From contig CAMCIP010000050.1 of assembly GCA_945874855.1 (NCBI GenBank), positions 1-12,421 of the forward strand: a stretch of 12,421 bases of DNA. Direction: 5' to 3'. Within the stretch, counting starts at the first letter, position 1, and each line of letters begins with the position of its first letter. Below, one piece after another: positions 1 through 6,391 of this stretch. Origin of the DNA: Brevundimonas vancanneytii. Its GTDB lineage: Bacteria > Pseudomonadota > Alphaproteobacteria > Caulobacterales > Caulobacteraceae. Under the pieces are notes generated by a model, which did no database searches, was not told the DNA's origin, and saw only the letters and a list, made by a program, of their open reading frames with translations. The translations under genes were made by a program, and so were the position numbers.

Positions 1-219
1 CTGACCGCCTTCCGCAACCACGGCGCCTTCCACGAGGACTGCACCGTCGGCATCGGCCTGCGCCTCAACGACCTGCTCCAGCCCCGCTGGCTGCGCATCG
101 GCGGCTACTGGTATCCGCGCGGCGGCATCCCGATCGACGTCTTCTGGCAGTCGGGCGAACCGCCCAAGGGCCTCTGGCTCCCCGACCCCGGCGTCCCGAC
201 CTACCGCGGCCGGGGCTAG
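1..219 (+). CDS. queF: NADPH-dependent 7-cyano-7-deazaguanine reductase, C-terminal part (5' truncated by window edge)
   Basis: Only the last 72 residues are inside the window, in frame 1 from base 1 to the TAG at 217-219. QueF reduces the nitrile of preQ0 to the aminomethyl of preQ1 with NADPH, a cytoplasmic step of queuosine synthesis for tRNA. The fragment carries the family's FHEDC segment at fragment residues 10-14, whose His-Glu pair binds substrate in characterised QueF enzymes. It also has the later RGGIPID segment (residues 40-46), followed by the short WQSGEPP-type tail seen in alphaproteobacterial forms. The catalytic Cys and Asp would lie upstream of the window and cannot be checked. 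The next gene is convergent, ending 16 bases downstream, and no terminator hairpin is visible between them. Confidence 0.88.
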   Translation: MTAFRNHGAFHEDCTVGIGLRLNDLLQPRWLRIGGYWYPRGGIPIDVFWQSGEPPKGLWLPDPGVPTYRGRG

Positions 220-235
220 GGGTTCCTGCCGCCTT

Positions 236-1054
236 CTAGAGGTACGGTCCCCACATGAGAGCGATCGTCCCGAAGACGCCGATCGCCGTGAAGGCCGCGG
301 CGACGAGGACGAGGGCCGCTGTCAGAAGCTTCGGCGCCGCATGGGCGCTGCGCCCGGCCCGGAAATAGAGCTCCAGCAGGCCCAGCGGGATCAGATAGCT
401 GCCGAAGACGAGGACGATGTCGGCCGGACCCGACAGGCTGTTCGACATGCCGACCGGGCCCTGTTTGACCAGCACCCATCCCATGATGCCGACCCTGAGA
501 AACCACACGCCGCTGACCGCCATGAAGGTGCGCATCGCCCAGAGCCGATGCTGGTCAAACCGTCGCTTGACGGCATGCTGCCACGCCAGCCCGCCGAAGA
601 TGAGGATCAGCACTCCGTCGACCACGATGGCGGCCGAGGAGACGGTGGACAGCGACGTTCCCCGGACGAGGGTCAGCCAGAAGCCGCTCAAGGCCATGAA
701 GGCGGCCACGACGAGGAAAGTCCGTCCGCTCCAGCGGTGCAGGACCGGGAAGGCGCGCCGGATCGCCGGAACCAGCTGCATCAGCCCGGCGAGGGTGACG
801 ACCGACGCCAGCAGGACATGGGCGGCGAAAACGAAATTCCCCACCGCATCGCCGGCGATATAGCCGTCGATCAGCGGCTTGTCGTTCCAGCCGGCATAGT
901 TCCCGGCCACGGTCCGCGTCCCGTAGAAGGCGAGGATGAATCCGACGAAAGCCGCCTGGCCGATGGCGGCGACGACGAACCAGAGAATGCCGGCCCAACG
1001 CAGGGCTCCGGCGGCAGCGCCCCCAAAGGGCACCGGTGAAGAATGACTGGACAT
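236..1054 (-). CDS. DUF2306 family seven-helix membrane protein
   Basis: A 272-residue polytopic membrane protein of unknown function. Hydrophobic segments lie at about residues 20-44, 70-96, 110-130, 138-158, 172-195, 211-231 and 242-266, so seven helices are likely. The HRWSGR motif (106-111) before helix 3 and the DQHRLWAMR motif (167-175) before helix 5 are what place it in DUF2306. Histidines 79, 106, 160 and 169 lie at or near helix ends and could bind a cofactor, but this is only inference. The ATG at 1054 has a weak upstream GGGA. It is transcribed away from the AraC-type gene at 1240, and the 185-bp gap between them carries two palindromes, so control by that regulator is plausible. 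No enzymatic motif is recognised. Confidence 0.8.
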   Translation of the reverse strand: MSSHSSPVPFGGAAAGALRWAGILWFVVAAIGQAAFVGFILAFYGTRTVAGNYAGWNDKPLIDGYIAGDAVGNFVFAAHVLLASVVTLAGLMQLVPAIRRAFPVLHRWSGRTFLVVAAFMALSGFWLTLVRGTSLSTVSSAAIVVDGVLILIFGGLAWQHAVKRRFDQHRLWAMRTFMAVSGVWFLRVGIMGWVLVKQGPVGMSNSLSGPADIVLVFGSYLIPLGLLELYFRAGRSAHAAPKLLTAALVLVAAAFTAIGVFGTIALMWGPYL

Positions 1055-1124
1055 GATGTTTCCCGAACAGCCCGGCGATGCGGGGCATGGGCGGGGATTC
1101 GGGCCAAGTCGGCGGGGCGTCTCG

Positions 1125-1156
1125 CCGATTTGGAAATCGGCCAGAAATTTCCGGCC
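1125..1156. promoter_or_regulatory. Two abutting palindromes, candidate operator between divergent DUF2306 and AraC-type genes
   Basis: Bases 1125-1140 read CCGATTTGGAAATCGG, a perfect 7-bp inverted repeat with a 2-bp spacer. Bases 1139-1156 form an 18-bp palindrome with a GAAATTTC core and GGCC ends, perfect except for one mismatched pair (1143/1152). The two share the GG at 1139-1140, and their centres are 15 bp apart. A GAAAT word recurs 11 bp apart (1133 and 1144), about one helical turn. This A/T-rich patch stands out within a very GC-rich gap that separates two divergent genes, one of them a transcription factor. Function as an operator is inferred. The rest of the gap (1055-1124 and 1157-1239) shows no promoter I can support. 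Confidence 0.5.
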
Positions 1157-1239
1157 CGGGACTGTGACGGAAGGGCGGCCTCGCGCTGGACAGGCCCGAC
1201 CTGCCGGGTCATGACTCCCGCAGCGTCCCGGAGGGATCG

Positions 1240-2238
1240 GTGTCCACGCAGCCAGTTCCCAGCGTTCCGGGCGTCAGCCGGGCCTCATGGCCCCGGCGGT
1301 CCCCCCGTCATCTGGAGGTCTATTCGGCGCTCTGCGCGGTCTCCTTCGTCTGCTACATCGCAGGCCGTCTGTCGGACGGTCCCGCAGGGATTCTGTTTTC
1401 GGCCATCGGCGCCGGGGCCTGCGGCTGGGCCTGGCTTCTCACCCGGGCCCTTTTCGATCCCGCACCCCGTGACGTCTGGTGGCCCCGCATCGTGGGGACG
1501 GTGGTCGCGGTCGCCGGCGCGATAACGGTTCTTGCGCCGGCAGAGGGCGGCCTCTCCGGCTTCGCCGCGAACGTCTATCGGCTCAGCGGCTCGGCGGCCA
1601 TGTTGTTGGCCCTCATAGAGCCGTTTCAGGCGCGCCGGGTTCATGCAGGTGTGGGGGAGAAGCGGTTCCGGCTCACCTTCCTGACGGTCAATGCCGCGCA
1701 GCTGGTGGCGGTCCTGGGGTCGGGAGTCGCCAGCCAGGTGCCCGCGGACGTCTGGCGGACCGACATGATCCGGATCGCCTGCTGCATCGTCGGTCTGGTC
1801 GGGGGAGCGGTCGCGGTCTGGTATCGTCTGCGCCATCCCCTGGCCACGCCGGACGGGACGGGGTCGGCGCGGCGGGCACCGACGGATGAGGACAGACGCC
1901 TTGCCGAACGGCTTCTGGCCTTATTGCGCGATGAGGCGATCGACAGCCGGCCAGATCTCAGGATCGGCGATGTCGCCGCGCACATGGGCCAGCCGGAGTA
2001 CAAGGTGTCCCAGTGTATCAGCACCGTTCTGGGCTTCCCCAATTTCAACCGGCTGATCAATCACTACCGGATCGAGCGCGCGAAACGCCTGCTCGCTGAC
2101 CCGGATCAGGGCCTGCCCATTCTGGAGGTCGCGTTCGAGTGCGGGTTCGGGTCCGTCGGTCCCTTCAATCGCGCCTTCCGGGAGCAGGTCGGCGTGACGC
2201 CCCGGGACTTCCGGGCGGCGAGCCGGCGTCTTCATTGA
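1240..2238 (+). CDS. AraC-family transcriptional regulator with N-terminal membrane domain
   Basis: A 332-residue protein. The first ~200 residues contain about six hydrophobic segments (roughly 27-42, 49-71, 83-99, 111-128, 146-163, 176-195) instead of the usual soluble cupin-like sensor. After a charged linker, residues ~238-330 form the double helix-turn-helix. The first HTH lies around 241-262 (RIGDVAAHMG). The second lies around 292-325, with AFECGFGSVGPFNRAFRE and then GVTPRDFR, the classic C-terminal AraC signature. The GTG start is set by GGAGGG at 1230-1235, only 4 bases upstream. It should therefore sense something at or within the membrane and bind DNA from there. Likely targets are itself and the divergent DUF2306 gene, through the palindromes at 1125-1156. 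Its TGA overlaps the start proposed for the DUF817 gene. Confidence 0.87.
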   Translation: MSTQPVPSVPGVSRASWPRRSPRHLEVYSALCAVSFVCYIAGRLSDGPAGILFSAIGAGACGWAWLLTRALFDPAPRDVWWPRIVGTVVAVAGAITVLAPAEGGLSGFAANVYRLSGSAAMLLALIEPFQARRVHAGVGEKRFRLTFLTVNAAQLVAVLGSGVASQVPADVWRTDMIRIACCIVGLVGGAVAVWYRLRHPLATPDGTGSARRAPTDEDRRLAERLLALLRDEAIDSRPDLRIGDVAAHMGQPEYKVSQCISTVLGFPNFNRLINHYRIERAKRLLADPDQGLPILEVAFECGFGSVGPFNRAFREQVGVTPRDFRAASRRLH

Positions 2239-3089
2239 CCGAACTTCGCCGCCTTCCCCTCGAGACCTGGGGCCGTCACGGGCTGGGCCGCATCCAGACC
2301 TGGGCCGACCGCGCCGCATGGTCCCGCTACGGCTTCGAATTCCTGTTGTTCGGGATCAAGCAGGGCTGGGCCTGCCTGTTCGGCGGCCTGCTGCTGGGCC
2401 TGATCCTGGTCACCTTCCTGCTGTGGCCGGAGGGGGCGCCGATCGCCCGCTATGACTTCCTCGTCCTCGGCGCCGTGGCCATCCAGGCCGCCATGCTGGC
2501 CTTCAGGCTGGAGACCTGGGCCGAGGCGCGGGTCATCTTCCTGTTCCACCTCGCCGGCACGGTGATGGAGCTGTTCAAGACCGCCCACGGCAGCTGGATC
2601 TATCCCGAGCCCAGCCTGCTGCGCATCGGCGACGTGCCCCTGTTCTCGGGCTTCATGTATGCGGCGGTCGGCAGCTATATCGCCCGCGTCCAGCGCATCT
2701 TCCACATCCGGGTGCGCCGCTTTCCGCCGCTGTGGGCCCTGTGGGGGCTGGCCGGGGCGGTCTATGTCAACTTCTTCGCCCACCACTGGCTGCCGGATGT
2801 GCGTCTGGCCCTGTTCGCCGCCAGCGCCCTGATGTTCGGTACGGGCAGCTTCAGCTTCGTCGCCGACCGCACGCCGCGCCGCATGCCCCTGCTGCTGGGC
2901 TATGGCCTGGTCGCCCTGTTCATCTGGTTCGCCGAGAACCTCGGCACCTTCGCCCGGGCCTGGACCTATCCGGACCAGGACGGCGTCTGGCGCATGGTGT
3001 CGCTGGACAAGCTGGGCAGCTGGTACCTCCTGATGCTGGTCAGCGTCGCCCTGGTGGCCATCGTCCGCCCGCCGGAGCGGGAGGCCTAG
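2235..3089 (+). CDS. DUF817 family integral membrane protein
   Basis: A 284-residue polytopic membrane protein of unknown function. About eight hydrophobic segments are visible (near residues 44-63, 72-90, 97-112, 133-152, 166-182, 188-209, 218-236, 260-277). The conserved-looking block FKTAHGSWIYPE (114-125), the NFFAHHWLPD segment (179-188) and WFAENLGTFARAWTYPDQ (231-248) fit DUF817. The start is uncertain. I chose TTG at 2235, which overlaps the preceding gene's stop as TTGA and gives the length expected for the family. A GTG at 2139 in the same frame would read 96 bases into the regulator gene and add an Arg-rich stretch with no family likeness. No good ribosome-binding site precedes the TTG, so coupling to translation of the regulator is likely. 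Its stop overlaps that of the convergent nitroreductase. Confidence 0.8.
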   Translation: MTELRRLPLETWGRHGLGRIQTWADRAAWSRYGFEFLLFGIKQGWACLFGGLLLGLILVTFLLWPEGAPIARYDFLVLGAVAIQAAMLAFRLETWAEARVIFLFHLAGTVMELFKTAHGSWIYPEPSLLRIGDVPLFSGFMYAAVGSYIARVQRIFHIRVRRFPPLWALWGLAGAVYVNFFAHHWLPDVRLALFAASALMFGTGSFSFVADRTPRRMPLLLGYGLVALFIWFAENLGTFARAWTYPDQDGVWRMVSLDKLGSWYLLMLVSVALVAIVRPPEREA

Positions 3090-3673
3090 GGCCGCCGCTC
3101 GACCTTCGCCCCGACCTCCGGCCGTGGCCGTTCCAGCAGGGGCTCCGCTGCCGTGCCCATGTGGACGAAGCCGGCCACCGTCTCGCCCTCGCCGACGCCC
3201 ATCAGGGCCCGCGCCCGCGCGTCATAGGCATACCAGTCGGTGATCCAGCTGGTGGCAAAGCCCAGCGCATTGGCCGCATGGGCCAGGTTCATGCACACCG
3301 CCCCGGCGGACAGCTCCTGCTCCCACTGCGGCACACTGGCGCTCTCGACCGGGCCGGAGACCACCATCACCGTCGCCGGCGGGCGGGCCAGCTTGCCCAG
3401 CACGGCCCGCGCCTTGTCGGTCGCCGCCATCTCCGACAGGGCCGCGACCCAGGCCGCCTTCGTCTCCGGCCCGATGACCACCAGCCGCCAGGGGAACAGC
3501 TTGCCGTGATCCGGACTGCGCAGGCCGATCTCCAGGATCGTCTCCATCTCCTCAGCGGACGGTCCCGGCGCGGCCAGGGCCTGGGCCGGGGCGGAGCGGC
3601 GCGCGCGCAGGCGTGCGATCAGGGCCGGGTCCCGCAGCGGGTGGGGCAGGGGGGTGGAGAGGGCGTCTGTCAT
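3086..3673 (-). CDS. Nitroreductase family protein (YdjA-like FMN oxidoreductase)
   Basis: A 195-residue protein of the FMN-dependent nitroreductase fold; such enzymes reduce nitro compounds, quinones or similar electrophiles with NAD(P)H, and the natural substrate is usually unknown. Visible family features are RARRSAPA (23-30, FMN phosphate contact), SPDHGKLFPWR (53-63, typical of the YdjA branch), the helix QELSAGAVCMNLAHAANALG (119-138), the following WITDW, and HMG near 171-173 before the C-terminus. The ATG at 3673 is chosen over an in-frame GTG at 3682, because that GTG lies in the GGTGGGG that looks like the ATG's ribosome-binding site. The gene is divergent from the Nudix gene (45-bp gap) and convergent with DUF817, sharing the CTAG at 3086-3089. 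Confidence 0.88.
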   Translation of the reverse strand: MTDALSTPLPHPLRDPALIARLRARRSAPAQALAAPGPSAEEMETILEIGLRSPDHGKLFPWRLVVIGPETKAAWVAALSEMAATDKARAVLGKLARPPATVMVVSGPVESASVPQWEQELSAGAVCMNLAHAANALGFATSWITDWYAYDARARALMGVGEGETVAGFVHMGTAAEPLLERPRPEVGAKVERRP

Positions 3674-3718
3674 GTTCCCCACCTAGTCGCCCGCGCCCCC
3701 ATCCGCCATACCGTTCCG

Positions 3719-4378
3719 ATGCACGACCGCCCCGAACCGCCCAGCCCCGACACCGCCCGGCCGGATCCGGGCTGGGACGACCCCGCGCGTCGCCCTCCGC
3801 CCTGGCGCGACCTCGGGGCCCGCACCCTGTTCCGGAACCCCTGGCTCAGCCTGACCGGCCACCGCGCCACCGCCCCCACGGGGGCCACCACCGACTATGT
3901 CGTCATGCGGCCCAGCGCCCTGGCGGTCGGGGTCCTGCCCCTGCACGAGGACGGCACGGTCACCCTGGTGGGCCAGCACCGCTTCGCCCTGATGGCCTGG
4001 TCGTGGGAGATGCCCGAGGGCGGGGCCCATGCCGGCGAGGACGCCCAGGCCGCCGCCGCCCGGGAACTGGCCGAGGAGGCGGGTCTGGCCGCCCGCTCCT
4101 GGCGCGAGGTGCTGCGTATGGACCTGTCCAACAGCGTGACCGACGAGGGCGCTGCCGCCTTCCTCGCCTGGGATCTGGACCCCGTGCCGACCGCGCCGGA
4201 CCCGACCGAGGCCTTTCAGGTCGCCCGCGTGCCCTTCCTGTCGTTGCTCGAAGCCATCTCGGCCGGGGCGGTGCGCGACGCCTTCACGGTGGCGACGGCG
4301 CTTCGGGCCCACCATATGGCGGTCACGGCCGAACTGCCCGGCTGGCTGGCCCACGTCATGCTGGAGCGGCCGCGGTGA
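3719..4378 (+). CDS. Nudix hydrolase, ADP-ribose pyrophosphatase-like
   Basis: A 219-residue cytoplasmic Nudix hydrolase. The full Nudix box is present at residues 101-123: Gly101, five residues, Glu107, seven residues, then REL-x-EE-x-GL. It is preceded by WEMPEG (96-101), the combination typical of enzymes that split ADP-ribose or related nucleoside-diphosphate sugars, with Mg2+ held by the box glutamates. The N-terminal ~30 residues are Pro- and Asp-rich and look disordered. The ATG at 3719 lacks a recognisable ribosome-binding site; it may be leaderless or weakly translated. The frame is open far upstream, but nothing there looks conserved and it would run into the nitroreductase gene. 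cysE follows after 17 bases and is probably cotranscribed. The exact substrate cannot be told from sequence. Confidence 0.88.
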   Translation: MHDRPEPPSPDTARPDPGWDDPARRPPPWRDLGARTLFRNPWLSLTGHRATAPTGATTDYVVMRPSALAVGVLPLHEDGTVTLVGQHRFALMAWSWEMPEGGAHAGEDAQAAAARELAEEAGLAARSWREVLRMDLSNSVTDEGAAAFLAWDLDPVPTAPDPTEAFQVARVPFLSLLEAISAGAVRDAFTVATALRAHHMAVTAELPGWLAHVMLERPR

Positions 4379-4395
4379 CCCTGCGAAGGAACGAC

Positions 4396-5223
4396 ATGCC
4401 CCATCTCGAAATCGTGCCGGATGCGGCGGCCCCCACCCTGTGGAGCCGTCTGCGCGCGGCGGCGGACGAGGCCGCGGCCCGCGAACCGGTCCTGGCCTCC
4501 CAGATGAGCGCCGTCATCCTGTCCCATGACGGCCTGGCCGGCGCCCTCAGCTTCCAGATCGCGCGCAAGCTGGGCGACGACGAACTGAACGCCATGACGG
4601 TGCGCGAGGTCTGTCTCGCCGCCTATGCCGACCGGCCCGACCTGATCGACGCTGCCGAGGCCGATCTGGCGGCGGTCGAGGAACGCGACCCGGCCATCCG
4701 CTCGCTGCTGCAGCCCTTCCTCTACTTCAAGGGCTTCCAGGCGCTGCAGGCCTGGCGCGTGGCCAATTGGCTTTGGGGGCAGGAGCGGTGGACCCTGGCC
4801 CTGCACATCCAGAGCCGCATGTCCGAACTGTTCCAGGTCGACGTCCACCCCGCCGCCCGCCTCGGTCGCGGCATCTTCATCGATCACGGCACCGGCGTGG
4901 TGATCGGCGAGACGGCCGTGGTCGGCGACGACGTCTCCATGCTGCATGGCGTGACCCTGGGCGGCACGGGGGCCCAGCGCGGCGACCGGCATCCCAAGAT
5001 CGGCAAGGGCGTGCTGCTCGGCGCGGGCGCCAAGGTGCTCGGCAACATCACCGTCGGCGACTATGCCAAGGTCGCCTCGGGCTCGGTGGTGCTCAAGCCG
5101 GTGCCCGCGGGCTGCACCGTGGCCGGGGTTCCTGCCCGTCTGGTCAACTGCCCGACCGAGGCCACTCCGGCCCGCACCATGGATCACACCCTGGCCGATG
5201 TGGTCTATGACTTCGTGATCTGA
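4396..5223 (+). CDS. cysE: Serine O-acetyltransferase
   Basis: A 275-residue enzyme transferring acetyl from acetyl-CoA to L-serine, the first step of cysteine synthesis in the cytoplasm. Residues ~10-135 form the helical N-terminal domain with the DPA motif (Asp98). Residues ~145-255 are the left-handed beta-helix of hexapeptide repeats. Catalytic-type residues are Asp163-His164 (FIDHGTG) and His199 (GDRHPK), and the CoA-loop GGTGAQRGDRHPKIG is intact. The tail ends in ...YDFVI; a C-terminal Ile is the residue that docks into the CysK active site in characterised cysteine synthase complexes, so complex formation is likely. The ATG at 4396 has AAGGA at 4386-4390. An alternative GTG at 4375 would overlap the Nudix stop but is less well placed. 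DUF3126 follows. Confidence 0.95.
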   Translation: MPHLEIVPDAAAPTLWSRLRAAADEAAAREPVLASQMSAVILSHDGLAGALSFQIARKLGDDELNAMTVREVCLAAYADRPDLIDAAEADLAAVEERDPAIRSLLQPFLYFKGFQALQAWRVANWLWGQERWTLALHIQSRMSELFQVDVHPAARLGRGIFIDHGTGVVIGETAVVGDDVSMLHGVTLGGTGAQRGDRHPKIGKGVLLGAGAKVLGNITVGDYAKVASGSVVLKPVPAGCTVAGVPARLVNCPTEATPARTMDHTLADVVYDFVI

Positions 5224-5297
5224 CGGGTTCCCCTCGCGCGCCCCCTTCTCTAGGGTCCGCCGCCATCGCACCCCCGGATTCCAGAAGGCGGACGCCC

Positions 5298-5507
5298 GTG
5301 AAAGACACCGATCTCAAGCGCCTCGAAACCCACATGAAGCGCACCTTCAACCACGGCGGCATCCAGGTCCGCGCCCGCAAACAGGCCGACTCCGCCGAGG
5401 TCTATGTCGACGACGAATTCGTCGGCATCGTCTTTGAGGACGAGGACGGCGACGGCTCCTTCATGTTCGAAATGGCCATCCTCGGCGAAGACCTGCCCCC
5501 GGCCTGA
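5298..5507 (+). CDS. DUF3126 family small protein
   Basis: A 69-residue acidic protein of unknown function. The sequence shows an N-terminal amphipathic helix (DLKRLETHMKRTF), then beta-like segments, GIQVRARKQ and EVYVDDEFVGIVFEDEDGDG, and a FMFEMAIL strand near the end. This pattern matches DUF3126, a family I know from alphaproteobacteria, where it is often found beside cysE. No signal peptide, membrane helix or catalytic motif is visible. The start is GTG at 5298, with AAGG at 5285-5288, about 9 bases upstream. An internal ATG at 5334 would remove the first helix. It lies 74 bases after cysE and 52 before tpiA, on the same strand. A link to cysteine metabolism is suggested only by position. 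Confidence 0.85.
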   Translation: MKDTDLKRLETHMKRTFNHGGIQVRARKQADSAEVYVDDEFVGIVFEDEDGDGSFMFEMAILGEDLPPA

Positions 5508-5559
5508 GCCCAGGGGACGGCCTTGCCGGAGGGAGGCGGCCGCCGCTAGAAGGCGCCGC

Positions 5560-6309
5560 ATGAAACAGTCCGTGAAGCTGATCGCCGGCAATTGGAAGAT
5601 GAACGGCCTCGCCGCCGCCCTGGCCGAGGCCGAGGCCCTGCGCCGGGCGCTGGATGCCGAGCCCTCGCCCCATCGCGTGGCCCTGTGCCCGCCCGCCACC
5701 CTGATCGCCCTGATGGCCTCGGCCCTGAAAGGCGGGCCGATACTGATCGGGGGGCAGGACTGCCACGACAAGGCGTCGGGGGCCTTCACCGGCTCCATCT
5801 CGGCCGCCATGCTGGGCGACGCGGGCGCCCGCCTGGTCATCGTCGGCCACTCCGAGCGTCGTCAGGGTCTCGGCGAGACCGATGCCCTGATCGCGGCCAA
5901 GACGGCCGCGGCCCTCGCCGCCGGTCTTGAGCCGATCGTCTGCGTCGGCGAGACCCTGGACCAGCGCAAGGCGGGACAGGCCATCGACGTGGTGCGCGGC
6001 CAGATCCTGGCCTCCCTGCCCGACGCCGCGGCCGCGGCGCCCTTCGCCCTGGCCTATGAGCCCGTCTGGGCCATCGGCACGGGCCTGACGCCGACCCTGG
6101 AAGAGATCGAGGCCGTCCACGCCGCGGCGCGCGCCGCCCTGATCGAACGGCTGGGCGAGGCGGGTCGCGCGGCGTCCATCCTGTATGGCGGCTCGGTCAA
6201 GCCGAACAACGCCGGCGAAATCCTGTCGGCGGCGGAAGTGGGCGGGGCCCTGGTCGGCGGAGCCTCGCTGAAGGCCGACGACTTCCTGGCGATCGTGCGG
6301 GCGGCGTGA
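5560..6309 (+). CDS. tpiA: Triosephosphate isomerase
   Basis: A 249-residue (beta/alpha)8 enzyme, the usual length, interconverting dihydroxyacetone phosphate and glyceraldehyde 3-phosphate in glycolysis and gluconeogenesis. All key residues are visible: Asn11 and Lys13 in AGNWKMN, His97 in the GHSERR motif (96-101) followed by GETD (105-108), and Glu167 in AYEPVWAIGTG, which runs into mobile loop 6 (168-177). The phosphate-binding ILYGGSVKP (207-215) and GALVGGASL (229-237) segments are also intact. The ATG at 5560 is preceded by AGAAGG at 5548-5553, six bases away. secG and pyrG follow on the same strand, a gene order common in alphaproteobacteria. Confidence 0.97.
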   Translation: MKQSVKLIAGNWKMNGLAAALAEAEALRRALDAEPSPHRVALCPPATLIALMASALKGGPILIGGQDCHDKASGAFTGSISAAMLGDAGARLVIVGHSERRQGLGETDALIAAKTAAALAAGLEPIVCVGETLDQRKAGQAIDVVRGQILASLPDAAAAAPFALAYEPVWAIGTGLTPTLEEIEAVHAAARAALIERLGEAGRAASILYGGSVKPNNAGEILSAAEVGGALVGGASLKADDFLAIVRAA

Positions 6310-6391
6310 CGGGGCGTTTGCGCCACTGTCGCGACAATGCTACCAGCCGCCGCTTGATCGGCGCGCCCTCGCGCCACATCTGAACGCGGCC

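Noticed and set aside
2732..3718. Long open frame upstream of the Nudix gene on the plus strand
   Set aside because: It overlaps DUF817 and the nitroreductase in other frames, is very Arg/Pro/Gly-rich with no family likeness, and is the expected by-product of GC-rich coding DNA.
4375..4395. GTG at 4375 as the cysE start overlapping the Nudix stop
   Set aside because: The ATG at 4396 has a well-spaced AAGGA and gives the normal CysE length; the extension adds seven unremarkable residues.
5535..5544. GGCGGCCGCC palindrome before tpiA
   Set aside because: It is pure G/C and short; such palindromes are expected by chance at this base composition, and it overlaps no other signal.
6354..6382. TTGATC as a -35 element for secG
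   Set aside because: No acceptable -10 hexamer occurs 16 to 18 bases downstream.
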